Shown: positions 26,514 through 35,590 of the stretch, piece after piece | Position numbering within the stretch: position 1 is the first letter of the stretch | Layout: each line of letters opens with the position of its first letter | Assembly (NCBI RefSeq): GCF_001879205.1 | Contig: NZ_MLFK01000007.1 | Coordinates: 682,001 to 746,000, forward strand | Reading direction: 5' to 3' | From: Flavobacterium johnsoniae | GTDB lineage: Bacteria > Bacteroidota > Bacteroidia > Flavobacteriales > Flavobacteriaceae | DNA length: 64,000 bases | Program-made: the position numbers and the translations under genes | Notes under the pieces: generated by a model | Told to the model about the DNA's origin: nothing | Seen by the model: the letters and a program-made list of their open reading frames with translations, nothing else | Database searches by the model: none

Positions 26514-26828
26514 ATGAGTAACAGTGTTTATTCGATTAACAAAGGAATCAATCAGAGTATAGAATTTAAGGTGCTTAAAGCGCAGTACATCTGGTATTTG
26601 GGCGGAGGTGTTGTCGGCCTTATGATTTTGTTTGCTGTTATGTATATAATTGGAATTCCTTCCTTGATATGCATTGCCTTTATTGGAGCTTCAGGAACGT
26701 TTCTTGTTTTTAAAATATACGGAATGAGTAATACTTACGGCGAGTACGGAATGATGAAGGCTTTGGCTAGGAAACAGATTCCTAAGTGGATTAAAGTCTA
26801 TAGCAGAGAAGTTTTTACAAAGTTATAG
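26514..26828 (+). CDS. traF: Conjugative transfer protein TraF (DUF4133)
   Basis: This 104-residue inner-membrane protein has two hydrophobic helices (about 28-45 and 48-68). It is the VirB3-like partner of the TraG ATPase. Its length and its position between TraE and TraG match the DUF4133 family. Confidence 0.88.
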   Translation: MSNSVYSINKGINQSIEFKVLKAQYIWYLGGGVVGLMILFAVMYIIGIPSLICIAFIGASGTFLVFKIYGMSNTYGEYGMMKALARKQIPKWIKVYSREVFTKL

Positions 26829-26861
26829 TTATAAAACGTTAATGGTAAAAATGTAGAATGA

Positions 26862-29333
26862 ATGGAGAAGAAGATGGAAGATCTGCTGCCCATTATGGCA
26901 GTGGAGCATAACTGCATATTGTCAAAACAGGGAGATGTAACTGTTGTATTTAAGGCTGAACTGCCTGAAATATTTACAATGTCGGATCAGGAATATGAAG
27001 CGTTCCACCAGTCGTGGATAAAGGCTATAAAAGTATTGCCGAAGTTCAGTGTTTTTCACAAACAGGACTGGTTTTTAGAGAGTGCCTACAAGGCCGATTT
27101 TAAAAGTGAAGACAGCAGTTTTCTGACCAGAAGCAGCGAGCGTTTCTTCAACGAAAGACCTTTTCTGGATCATTGCTGCTACATCATGATGACCAAGAAA
27201 CCGGCGGGAAGAAGAAATGCAACCTCATTGTTTTCTAATCTGCTTAGAAGTTCCATAGTACCCGAGGAAACTTTAAAACCGCAGCTGCTGCAGGATTTTG
27301 CAGATGCCTGCGGCCAGTTTAAAAGGATTATGGAAGACAGCGGATTTATAAAGCTGGAGCGTCTGAAAAATGAATCGCTTAGAAGCGAGAGCAGAAGAAT
27401 TGGGCTGGTAGAAAAATACTGTTTTTTATCTGAGCGGGAAGAATCCTTTATTTTTAAAGATATACAATTTGATCAGGGACTGGCAGTAGGGGATAAATAC
27501 TGCCAGCTCTTTACGCTGGGTGATGCGGCTGATCTGCCTGGATTATGCGGATCCAGGATTAATTACGACCGTTATTCGACTGATAAGACAAAATTCAGCG
27601 TTGGCTTTGCTTCAACCCTCGGCCAGCTATTGTCCTGCAATCATATTTACAATCAGTATATTTTCATTGAAGATGCGCAGAAAGCCATCCAGAAGCTTGA
27701 AAGCAAGAGGTTAAGACTGCAGTCTCTTTCGGCATACAGCAGGGAGAACATGATCGCCAGAGATGCCACTAATGATTTCCTGAACGAAGCAGTATCACAG
27801 CAGAGGCTTCCGGTTAAAGCGCATTTTAATGTCCTGACCTGGAGCGCAGACAAGGAAGAACTGAAAGAGATTAAAAATAAGGTATCTTCTGCGATGGCTC
27901 AGATGGATGCCGCAGCTAAACAGGAGACTGTAGGTGCTGCTCAGATCTACTGGGCAGGAATACCCGGAAATGCAGCTGACTTTCCCATGAATGACACTTT
28001 TGACACCTTTACAGAACAGGCAGTATGCTTTCTGAATATGGAAACGGGATATAAATCTTCCCTGAGTCCCTGCGGCATCAGGCTTGGAGACAGGCTGACA
28101 GGAAAACCGGTTCATGTGGATATCAGCGACGAGCCTGTCAGGTTGGGTATCTGTACAAACAGGAACAAATTTATATTGGGCCCATCAGGAAGCGGGAAAT
28201 CATTTTTCACCAATCATATGGTCAGAAGCTATTATGAGCAGGGGACACATATCGTGCTGGTGGATGTCGGACACAGCTACAAGGGACTATGCGATATGGT
28301 AAAGGGGTATTATTTCACTTACGATGAAAAGAATCCGATCCGTTTTAATCCTTTTTATATTTCTGAGGGAGACAGTCTGGACACGGAGAAAAAAGAAAGC
28401 ATTAAAACCCTGCTGCTGGCACTCTGGAAGAAAGACGATGAAACCTTTAACAGGAGCGAGTATGTAGCACTCTCCAATGCCCTGCAACTGTATTACGAAA
28501 AATTGGATTCGAATGGAGAAATATTTCCCTGTTTTAACACCTTCTATGAATTTTTGAAAGGTGATTTTATTTCTATTTTGGAAAGCGACAAGGTAAAAGA
28601 AAAGGACTTTGACGTAAATAATTTCCTGTATGTACTTAGACCTTATTATCAGGGTGGCGAATTTGATTATCTGCTGAACGCGACTGAAAATCTCGATCTT
28701 TTGAAAGAACGTTTTATTGTCTTTGAACTTGATAACATAAAAGACCATCCGATTCTTTTTCCTGTTGTGACCATCATAATTATGGAAGTGTTTATTAACA
28801 AGATGCGGAAACTGAAAGGCATCCGAAAAATGATACTCATTGAAGAAGCATGGAAAGCACTGATGAAGGAGGGTTTTGCAGATTACATAAAATATCTTTT
28901 CAAGACTGTTCGGAAGTTCTTTGGAGAAGCGATTGTGGTCACGCAGGAAGTTGAGGATATTATTTCTTCACCTGTTGTAAAACAGGCTATTATCAACAAC
29001 AGCGACTGCAAGATCCTGCTGGACCAGAGCAAATACCAGAACAAATTTGATCAGATCCAGGAACTGCTGGGACTTACCGATAAAGAAAAGGCGCTGGTTT
29101 TATCAGTAAACAAAGCCAATGATCCAGCTCGAAAATACAAGGAAGTTTTTATCTCTTTAGGAGGGATGCTTTCCAAGGTGTATCGCACGGAAGTTTCTCT
29201 TGAGGAATATCTGGCGTACACGACCGAGGAAAGCGAAAAAGTGAAGATGAATGCCTATGCGCAGAAGTTTGGAGGGGACATAAAGAAGGGAATAGCTGCA
29301 ATGGCGCAGGATATGAGAAATGGAATTAAATGA
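26862..29333 (+). CDS. traG: Conjugation system ATPase TraG (VirB4 family)
   Basis: This 823-residue cytoplasmic ATPase powers assembly of the type IV secretion channel. The N-terminal half is the usual VirB4 regulatory region. The Walker A motif GPSGSGKS lies near residue 442 and Walker B MILIEEAW near residue 660, followed by VTQEVEDI. Full family length; no frameshift is seen. It runs directly into the TraI-like gene with a 9-base gap. Confidence 0.95.
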   Translation: MEKKMEDLLPIMAVEHNCILSKQGDVTVVFKAELPEIFTMSDQEYEAFHQSWIKAIKVLPKFSVFHKQDWFLESAYKADFKSEDSSFLTRSSERFFNERPFLDHCCYIMMTKKPAGRRNATSLFSNLLRSSIVPEETLKPQLLQDFADACGQFKRIMEDSGFIKLERLKNESLRSESRRIGLVEKYCFLSEREESFIFKDIQFDQGLAVGDKYCQLFTLGDAADLPGLCGSRINYDRYSTDKTKFSVGFASTLGQLLSCNHIYNQYIFIEDAQKAIQKLESKRLRLQSLSAYSRENMIARDATNDFLNEAVSQQRLPVKAHFNVLTWSADKEELKEIKNKVSSAMAQMDAAAKQETVGAAQIYWAGIPGNAADFPMNDTFDTFTEQAVCFLNMETGYKSSLSPCGIRLGDRLTGKPVHVDISDEPVRLGICTNRNKFILGPSGSGKSFFTNHMVRSYYEQGTHIVLVDVGHSYKGLCDMVKGYYFTYDEKNPIRFNPFYISEGDSLDTEKKESIKTLLLALWKKDDETFNRSEYVALSNALQLYYEKLDSNGEIFPCFNTFYEFLKGDFISILESDKVKEKDFDVNNFLYVLRPYYQGGEFDYLLNATENLDLLKERFIVFELDNIKDHPILFPVVTIIIMEVFINKMRKLKGIRKMILIEEAWKALMKEGFADYIKYLFKTVRKFFGEAIVVTQEVEDIISSPVVKQAIINNSDCKILLDQSKYQNKFDQIQELLGLTDKEKALVLSVNKANDPARKYKEVFISLGGMLSKVYRTEVSLEEYLAYTTEESEKVKMNAYAQKFGGDIKKGIAAMAQDMRNGIK

Positions 29334-29342
29334 AAAAGAAAA

Positions 29343-30026
29343 ATGAAAAAGAAATTAATTGTCTTTATGATCTGCTTGCTGCTTGTCGGCACTTCGGCAA
29401 GACCTGCTGAAAAAGTAACGGTACTGCCGATACTCGAGATTGTAAAAGCAGTAACCAAAAAAGTAATCAAAGCAATCGATCTTCGAATCCAAAGACTGCA
29501 GAATAAGACCATCTGGCTTCAGAATGCACAGAAGCAGGTGGAAAATGTTCTCTCCAAACTTAAACTTGATGAAATATCGGACTGGACCCAGAAGCAGAAA
29601 GATCTATATAAAAACTATTATGAAGAGCTGGCAAAAGTAAAGTCAATTATTACCTACTACCATAGGATAAAGGAAATTACCAAAAAGCAAACGCAGCTTG
29701 TTCAGGAATATGAAAGAGCCTGGAATCTTTTCAGGCAGGATACCCATTTTAAAGACAGCGAAATCCAATATATGGAGGGCGTTTACAATGGAATACTGGA
29801 GGAAAGCGTGAAGAATATCGACCAGATTTTTTTGATTCTGGATTCTTTTGCCACGCAGATGAGCGATCTCAAGCGTCTTGAAATCATCAATACCGCAGCC
29901 GATCAGATTGATTCAAACTATGATGACCTCAAGATGTTTAACCAGCAGAACATACTGCTGAGCCTGCAGAGGGCTAAAACAGAAGCAGATGTAAATAGGG
30001 TGAAACAATTTTACGGAATTCCATAA
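29343..30026 (+). CDS. traI: Conjugative transfer protein TraI-like (DUF4141), first of three related genes
   Basis: This 227-residue exported protein has a signal peptide (MKKKLIVFMICLLLVGTSA). The mature part is long coiled-coil-prone helices (LQNKTIWLQNAQKQVENVLSKL). It ends with the pattern QNILLSLQRAKTEADVNRVKQFYG, typical of the periplasmic TraI/DUF4141 (VirB5-like) proteins. The two following genes share its layout and part of its sequence. Confidence 0.8.
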   Translation: MKKKLIVFMICLLLVGTSARPAEKVTVLPILEIVKAVTKKVIKAIDLRIQRLQNKTIWLQNAQKQVENVLSKLKLDEISDWTQKQKDLYKNYYEELAKVKSIITYYHRIKEITKKQTQLVQEYERAWNLFRQDTHFKDSEIQYMEGVYNGILEESVKNIDQIFLILDSFATQMSDLKRLEIINTAADQIDSNYDDLKMFNQQNILLSLQRAKTEADVNRVKQFYGIP

Positions 30027-30039
30027 TTAAATAAGAAAA

Positions 30040-30654
30040 ATGAAAAAGACAGCTGTAATACTAATAACGCTTTGTGTTTTTAATCAAAGCATGCACGGGC
30101 AGGCAAAGCAGAGGAAGGAACTGATCCTTCAGATCGCGGCGCTTCAGGTTTATATAGACTATGCAAAGAAAGGTTATTCGGCAGTATCAAAGGGACTTAA
30201 TTTCATCGGTGATGCCAGAAAAGGAGAACTGAACCTGCACGGTGATTATTTTACGTCTTTATTAAAGATCAATCCAAAGATCAGGAATTATTATAAAACA
30301 GCCGAGATCATATCGCTGCAGTTTAAGATAATGAACCTCTGCCGAAAGACTTTAGCTGACGTTAAAACGGCAGATTTGTTTCATGGGAGTGAGCTTGATT
30401 ATATCGAGAGGTCTTTTGGAAGGCTGCTGCAGAATTGCAGCCAGACTCTTGAACAGCTGCTGGTAATAACCACGGATTCAGAACTGGAACTAAAAGATGA
30501 CCAGAGACTCGAAAGAATTGACCAGCTGCACAAAACTATGCAGGATGATTATAATTTCTGCCTCTCTTTCTGCAGCGAAGCCAGACTTCTGTCGGTTTCA
30601 AAAACTGCAGATAAGAAGGATTCTAAAGGATTAAGTGAATTGTACGGATTATAA
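30040..30654 (+). CDS. TraI-like periplasmic conjugation protein, second copy
   Basis: This 204-residue exported helical protein has the signal MKKTAVILITLCVFNQSMHG and then AKQRKELILQIAALQVYIDYAKKGYSAVSKGL (given in part). Central features such as GELNLHGDYF, SELDYIERSFGRLL and DDQRLERIDQLHKTMQD are shared with the next gene. Database entries for this type are often named TerB-like tellurite resistance, but the sequence and operon point to a conjugation role. It is probably one of several VirB5-like pilus-tip or periplasmic components. Confidence 0.75.
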   Translation: MKKTAVILITLCVFNQSMHGQAKQRKELILQIAALQVYIDYAKKGYSAVSKGLNFIGDARKGELNLHGDYFTSLLKINPKIRNYYKTAEIISLQFKIMNLCRKTLADVKTADLFHGSELDYIERSFGRLLQNCSQTLEQLLVITTDSELELKDDQRLERIDQLHKTMQDDYNFCLSFCSEARLLSVSKTADKKDSKGLSELYGL

Positions 30655-30659
30655 ACTTT

Positions 30660-31301
30660 ATGATGATGAAAAAGATAGTATTGTTTATGGCTGTAATCTG
30701 CCTGTTTCTGAGTCCGGAAAAATCAAAGGCGCAGTCAGCAGAAATTCAGCAGCTGATTTTGAATATTGAGAAGCTTTCTCAGTTCAAGAAAATCCTCAGT
30801 GACATGAAAAAGGGTTATGAGCTGCTGTCAGGAGGATACAAAACGGTCAAAGAGATGACCGAAGGAAATTTCAGCCTCCATAAAACTTTTCTGGACGCAC
30901 TGATGCAGGTAAGCCCGGCGGTGAGAAATTACAAAAGGGTAGGAGAGATAGTGGATTATCAGATTTCAATTGTGAGGGAAAGCCAAATCAGCATGAACCG
31001 ATATGTAAAAAGCGGGAATTTCAGTGGAGATGAAATACAATATTTTGAAAAAGTTTACGGAAACCTGCTAAATCAAAGCCTGCGCAATATTGATGAACTT
31101 ACGATGGCCATAACTGCCGATAAGCTCAGAATGTCGGATGATGATAGGCTGAAGGCAATTGATGAAATCTATGGACAGATGCAGGATAAGCTGCTTTTCT
31201 TACGAAACTTTAATGCCTCATCCAATATTCTGGCTCTTCAGAGATCAAAGGAGAAAAATGATGTATTTGTTTCAAAGAGCTTTCAGGAATTTAAAGAATA
31301 G
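30660..31301 (+). CDS. TraI-like periplasmic conjugation protein, third copy
   Basis: This 213-residue protein has a signal peptide ending at SKAQS. Its helical mature part is closely parallel to the previous gene: KKGYELLSGGYKTVKEMTEGNFSLH, DEIQYFEKVYGNLL and DDDRLKAIDEIYGQMQD (each a partial motif). The final NILALQRSKEKNDV recalls the end of the TraI-like copy at 29343. It lies six bases after its paralogue, which indicates tandem duplication followed by divergence. Confidence 0.75.
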   Translation: MMMKKIVLFMAVICLFLSPEKSKAQSAEIQQLILNIEKLSQFKKILSDMKKGYELLSGGYKTVKEMTEGNFSLHKTFLDALMQVSPAVRNYKRVGEIVDYQISIVRESQISMNRYVKSGNFSGDEIQYFEKVYGNLLNQSLRNIDELTMAITADKLRMSDDDRLKAIDEIYGQMQDKLLFLRNFNASSNILALQRSKEKNDVFVSKSFQEFKE

Positions 31302-31304
31302 ACT

Positions 31305-32516
31305 ATGAAATGGCCAGTAAACGAAAATGCAGTATTTGTAATACTTATCATGGTACTGCTTCCCTGGAGTATAGCAGCGCAGGGACTAGGAGACGAGATG
31401 AATAGTCTTCATGGGGTCTTAGACCAGCTTTACGATGAAATGATGCCGTTGTGCGGCAACCTTATCGCAGTCGGGCAGGGAATAGCGGGCTTTGGAACTA
31501 TATGGTACATTTCTTCACGCGTGTGGAGGCATATAGCAAGCGCCGAGCCGATTGATTTTTATCCGCTCTTCCGTCCCTTTGTGATAGGATTCTGCATCAT
31601 GATTTTTCCTTCGGTGCTGGCGCTTATCAACGGGGTTATGAAACCAACTGTAACGGCAACAGCCGCTATGGTAACAGGCTCTAACAATGCGGTAGCTGTT
31701 CTGCTTAAAGAGAAAGAAAAAGCAATTAAAGAAACCGATCCATGGAAAATGTATGTGGGAGCTGGAGGGACGGGTGATCGTGACAGATGGTATAAATATA
31801 CGCATGACGGTGCCGATCCATCCGATGAGAGCATGCTGGCAGGAATAGGTAATGATGTAAAATTTGCCATGGAAAAAGCTTCCTACAGTTTCCGGAATTC
31901 GGTTAAGGAATGGCTAAGCGAGGTGCTGCGGGTTTTGTTCGAAGCCGCGGCCTTATGCATTGACACGCTTCGGACATTTCAGCTGGTGGTGCTTTCCATT
32001 TTGGGACCGCTGGTATTTGGGATTGCGGTATTTGACGGTTTCCAGCACACGCTCACTGTCTGGCTTGCCCGATATATCAATATTTACCTGTGGCTTCCCG
32101 TTGCCAATATTTTCGGAAGCATAATCGGTAAAATCCAGGAGCTTATGCTTAAGCTGGACCTGTCACAGGTGCAGGCAACAGGAGACACTTTTTTCAGCAG
32201 AACCGATATGTCCTATTTAATCTTTATGATAATTGGAATCATAGGCTATTTTACGGTGCCTTCTGTGGCAAACTATATAGTTCATGCAGGCGGAGGAGGA
32301 GCATTGGGCCATAAAGTGACAAGTATGTTTGGCAATATGGCCAGTTCTGTTGTGAGGACTTCTACAAATGCAGTTGGGATGGCCGCTGATGCAATGGGAG
32401 ATGCTGATCGGAGAATGACCAGCAGCATGGCTGCGACAGCGGGAAGCAGTCCCTATTTCCAAGATAAAGGAAATTATATGAATGACAGGCTTAAAGGAAA
32501 TTCTAAACAGACTTAA
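31305..32516 (+). CDS. traJ: Conjugative transfer protein TraJ (VirB6-like)
   Basis: This 403-residue polytopic inner-membrane protein has a signal-like N-terminus ending at AAQG and six or so hydrophobic segments (for example GNLIAVGQGIAGFGTIWYI, LVVLSILGPLVFGIAVF and MSYLIFMIIGIIGYFTVP). It matches TraJ of Bacteroidetes conjugative transposons, the VirB6-type channel core. It begins four bases after the third TraI-like gene. Confidence 0.9.
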   Translation: MKWPVNENAVFVILIMVLLPWSIAAQGLGDEMNSLHGVLDQLYDEMMPLCGNLIAVGQGIAGFGTIWYISSRVWRHIASAEPIDFYPLFRPFVIGFCIMIFPSVLALINGVMKPTVTATAAMVTGSNNAVAVLLKEKEKAIKETDPWKMYVGAGGTGDRDRWYKYTHDGADPSDESMLAGIGNDVKFAMEKASYSFRNSVKEWLSEVLRVLFEAAALCIDTLRTFQLVVLSILGPLVFGIAVFDGFQHTLTVWLARYINIYLWLPVANIFGSIIGKIQELMLKLDLSQVQATGDTFFSRTDMSYLIFMIIGIIGYFTVPSVANYIVHAGGGGALGHKVTSMFGNMASSVVRTSTNAVGMAADAMGDADRRMTSSMAATAGSSPYFQDKGNYMNDRLKGNSKQT

Positions 32517-32528
32517 AACCAACGTCCC

Positions 32529-33149
32529 ATGTTTACGAAAATGAAAAACATAGATACCGCTTTCAGATATGTGAGAGGCTTCACAATGCTTGTAATTGCC
32601 GGCTGCATCATAATAAGCTGCTATGCAGTCTACAAAAGTTTCCATACGGTAAGCCTTATGCAGGATAAAGTATATATTCTGGCAAACGGAAAAGCGCTGG
32701 AAGCATATGCCTCGGAAAGAAAGGATAATATTGCTGTGGAAGCCAGGGACCATATAAAGACTTTTCACAAGTTTTTCTTCAGCCTGGACCCTGATGATAA
32801 GGTCATTAAAACCAATATTACAAAAGCCCTTTATCTGGCAGATGACAGCGCCAAACGCATTTACGATGATCTGAAAGAGAATAATTTTTATTCCGGCATC
32901 ATTTCGGGGAATATCAGCCAGACCATTCAGATTGACAGCGTGAGTATTGATATCCGCGAGTATCCCTACCGCTTTAGATGTTATGCGCGGCAGAGCATTA
33001 TACGGACTACCAGCATTATGAAAAGGAGCCTTCTGACCGAAGGTTCGCTCCGCAATGTATCAAGAAGCGATAACAATCCGCACGGTTTTCTTATCGAGCG
33101 CTTCAATACCATTGAAAATAAGGATATCTCCGCTGAAACCAGAAAATGA
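32529..33149 (+). CDS. traK: Conjugative transfer protein TraK (VirB8-like)
   Basis: This 206-residue bitopic protein has a short cytoplasmic N-terminus, one transmembrane helix (FTMLVIAGCIIISCYAVY, about 20-37) and a periplasmic domain, as in TraK/VirB8. Its stop overlaps the next start by four bases (ATGA). Confidence 0.9.
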   Translation: MFTKMKNIDTAFRYVRGFTMLVIAGCIIISCYAVYKSFHTVSLMQDKVYILANGKALEAYASERKDNIAVEARDHIKTFHKFFFSLDPDDKVIKTNITKALYLADDSAKRIYDDLKENNFYSGIISGNISQTIQIDSVSIDIREYPYRFRCYARQSIIRTTSIMKRSLLTEGSLRNVSRSDNNPHGFLIERFNTIENKDISAETRK

Positions 33150-33406
33150 AATTTATGAAATCCTTATTTAAAAGACGGACTGAACCCTTTGTGTACCACA
33201 GGTATTATCTGCTGGTGCAGAAAAGATGGGCAGAAAAAATGCAGAGAGCCACAGCCGGGCTCTCTAAAACAAAACTGATCTTGGGTCTTCTGTTCTTTAC
33301 GGTCTTGGCATCGGGTTATCTAATCTATAATCTGTACAGGACATTTTATAAAGAAGCCGGTGCTGGAGCAGCTTCAAAAATTAAGACAATCAACTTAAAA
33401 AACTAA
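33146..33406 (+). CDS. traL: Conjugative transfer protein TraL (DUF3989-like)
   Basis: This 86-residue protein has a basic N-terminus and one transmembrane helix (LILGLLFFTVLASGYLIYNLY). Its position between TraK and TraM and its size fit TraL. It overlaps traK by four bases and precedes traM by four. Confidence 0.75.
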   Translation: MKFMKSLFKRRTEPFVYHRYYLLVQKRWAEKMQRATAGLSKTKLILGLLFFTVLASGYLIYNLYRTFYKEAGAGAASKIKTINLKN

Positions 33407-33410
33407 AATT

Positions 33411-34700
33411 ATGCAAGAGAATATAGTATCTCCGAAGGAAACTAAGAAAAGAAAGATGCTTTTAATGCTGCCTCTTATAACATTTCCATTTCTGACATTC
33501 TTATTCTATTCGTTAGGAGGAGGAAGAGTGGAAGCTAAAACAGCAGCGAATAGTGAAAAGAAGGGATTTAATTTTAACCTGCCCCTGCCCAAATTTAAAG
33601 AGGATTCAGCACTGGATAAGATGAGCTATTATGATCAGGCTGCGGTTGATTCGATAAAGCTGCGGGAGCAGATCAAAAAAGATCCCAACTATTTTGATAA
33701 CAAAGCCGCGGAGGATAAAACAGATTCTTTTGCCACAGACGATTTTGAATCCCGTATGCTTCCAAAAAACAGATCGGCTTTTAATTCCAAGTCTTTTCAG
33801 GACCGCAATGAACAAAAGGTTTATGAGAAGCTTAAGGCTCTTGAAAAAGTAATCAGCCAGCCTGCTGTCCAGAGTTACGGTCAGGATATGAGGGAATTTG
33901 AGAATTACGGCACTTCTGGGGGCGAATCAGAAGAAATCAGAAAGCTGGAAGGGCTTATGTCAGCGATGAGCGCACCGCAGGAAGCTGATCCTGAACTTCA
34001 GCAGTTAGGCGGTATGCTTGAAAATATTTTGGATATACAGCATCCGCAGCGCGTGCAGGAAAGACTAAAGCAGACATCTGACAGTAAAAAGGGAAAAATA
34101 TATTCCGTGCAGAAAAAAGCTATAGAGAATCACATAAGCTCCCTTCAGCGGAATGCCGATATGCAGACGTATTTAAAAACAAATGAATTTTATCCTCTGG
34201 ACGACTCGCAGCCTGCAGAAGAAATACAAAACGCTATTGAAGCAGTTGTGCATCAGACGCAGACTATTGTTAACGGATCGGTGGTTAAATTAAGGCTTAC
34301 GAATGATATCTTCCTGCAAGGAACTAATATACCCAGAAATACTTTTCTGTATGGGATGGCGGCTTTAAAAGGAGAGAGGCTTGATGTAAAGATCACAAAC
34401 ATCCAGTACAATAATTCGATATTTCCCGTGGATCTGGCCGTCTATGACATTGACGGCATTGACGGCATCTATATTCCCGGAGCGATTAACAGGGATGTTG
34501 CCAAAGCATCTGCAGACCGTTCCATTCAGAGTCTTGGTCTTAGCGGGATTTCGGATTCATGGGGTGCACAGGCAGCAGGAATGGGAATCGAGGCAGCCAA
34601 AAGTCTTATGAGCAAAAAGGTAAAACTTATAAAAGTGGTTGTGAAAGCAGGCTATAAAGTACTGCTGTATGATGAAAAACAAAAGAATATAAAACCTTAA
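33411..34700 (+). CDS. traM: Conjugative transfer protein TraM (VirB10-like)
   Basis: This is a 429-residue protein. One transmembrane helix near residues 17-34 is followed by a long, charged, low-complexity periplasmic linker (about 40-270) and a C-terminal beta domain with the TraM signature (IVNGSVVKLRLTNDIFLQG, IPRNTFLYGMAALKGERL; partial). It should span the periplasm as the VirB10-like energy sensor and scaffold. Confidence 0.92.
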   Translation: MQENIVSPKETKKRKMLLMLPLITFPFLTFLFYSLGGGRVEAKTAANSEKKGFNFNLPLPKFKEDSALDKMSYYDQAAVDSIKLREQIKKDPNYFDNKAAEDKTDSFATDDFESRMLPKNRSAFNSKSFQDRNEQKVYEKLKALEKVISQPAVQSYGQDMREFENYGTSGGESEEIRKLEGLMSAMSAPQEADPELQQLGGMLENILDIQHPQRVQERLKQTSDSKKGKIYSVQKKAIENHISSLQRNADMQTYLKTNEFYPLDDSQPAEEIQNAIEAVVHQTQTIVNGSVVKLRLTNDIFLQGTNIPRNTFLYGMAALKGERLDVKITNIQYNNSIFPVDLAVYDIDGIDGIYIPGAINRDVAKASADRSIQSLGLSGISDSWGAQAAGMGIEAAKSLMSKKVKLIKVVVKAGYKVLLYDEKQKNIKP

Positions 34701-34711
34701 AACAGCGAAAA

Positions 34712-35575
34712 ATGAAACGAGCGGATTATTTGTTTTTGATGAGCTGGATGCTGATCTGCATTTCAGTTTATCCTCAATTAAACGGAAAAGGAAATATCTT
34801 TTACGAAGACCAATATTCGAACCTGCAGATAGGCTTTTCCAAAACCACAAGCATCGTTTTCCCTTATCCAATCAAAAGCATTGACAAAGGGAGCGCAGAT
34901 GTGCTGGTGCAGAAAGCAAAAGGCGTTGAGAATATAGTGCTTGTCAAAGCGGCAAAGCAGTATTTTATACAAACCAATCTCACAGCCGTCACTTCTGACG
35001 GCCGATTATACGTGTTTGTGTTGAACTATAATGATGAGTGCCCTGATCTAAATATTAATGCTGAAAATGCAGCGCCAGCAAGCAGGGATGTACTGTTTTC
35101 TTTCGAAAACGAAAATCAGAAAATAATTGAAAAGTGCGCTTTACTCGCGTTATCTAAAAAGAAAAAGACCAGCGGATTAAAAAAATCCAAGTATCAGATC
35201 AGACTGGAAGTAAACGGCATCTTTATACATCAGGATGTTTTGTATCTGCGTGTTGTTTTTGAAAACAAATCAAAGATTAACTACGATATTGACCAGCTCC
35301 GTTTTTTTATCAGAGACCAGAAGAAGTCAAAACGCACCGCATCGCAGGAAATAGAACTTCAGCCTTTATACGCAACTTCATCTTCCTCTGTAATTCCGTA
35401 TAAATCTGAAATAATTAAAGTCTATGCGCTGGAGAAATTTACTATTCCTGAGAATCAGTATCTGACACTTCAGATGATTGAAAAAAACGGCGGAAGACAT
35501 TTGGAAGTAGATATAAATAGTAATCTGACTGAGAAGGTATTTCCAATTACAGAATTCAATATTGACACTTTTTAA
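34712..35575 (+). CDS. traN: Conjugative transfer protein TraN (VirB9-like, DUF4138)
   Basis: This 287-residue periplasmic protein has a signal-like N-terminus and a DUF4138 core (SKTTSIVFPYPIKSIDKGS, VLVQKAKGVENIVLVKAA; partial) as in TraN, the outer-membrane complex partner of TraM. It is the last recognisable Tra component in this operon. Confidence 0.9.
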   Translation: MKRADYLFLMSWMLICISVYPQLNGKGNIFYEDQYSNLQIGFSKTTSIVFPYPIKSIDKGSADVLVQKAKGVENIVLVKAAKQYFIQTNLTAVTSDGRLYVFVLNYNDECPDLNINAENAAPASRDVLFSFENENQKIIEKCALLALSKKKKTSGLKKSKYQIRLEVNGIFIHQDVLYLRVVFENKSKINYDIDQLRFFIRDQKKSKRTASQEIELQPLYATSSSSVIPYKSEIIKVYALEKFTIPENQYLTLQMIEKNGGRHLEVDINSNLTEKVFPITEFNIDTF

Positions 35576-35590
35576 TTTTTAAAATAGATT

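Noticed and set aside
30040..31301. Tellurite resistance (TerB-like) function for the two tandem genes
   Set aside because: Signal peptides, coiled-coil content and the place inside the tra operon fit a conjugation role; no TerB metal-binding pattern is seen.
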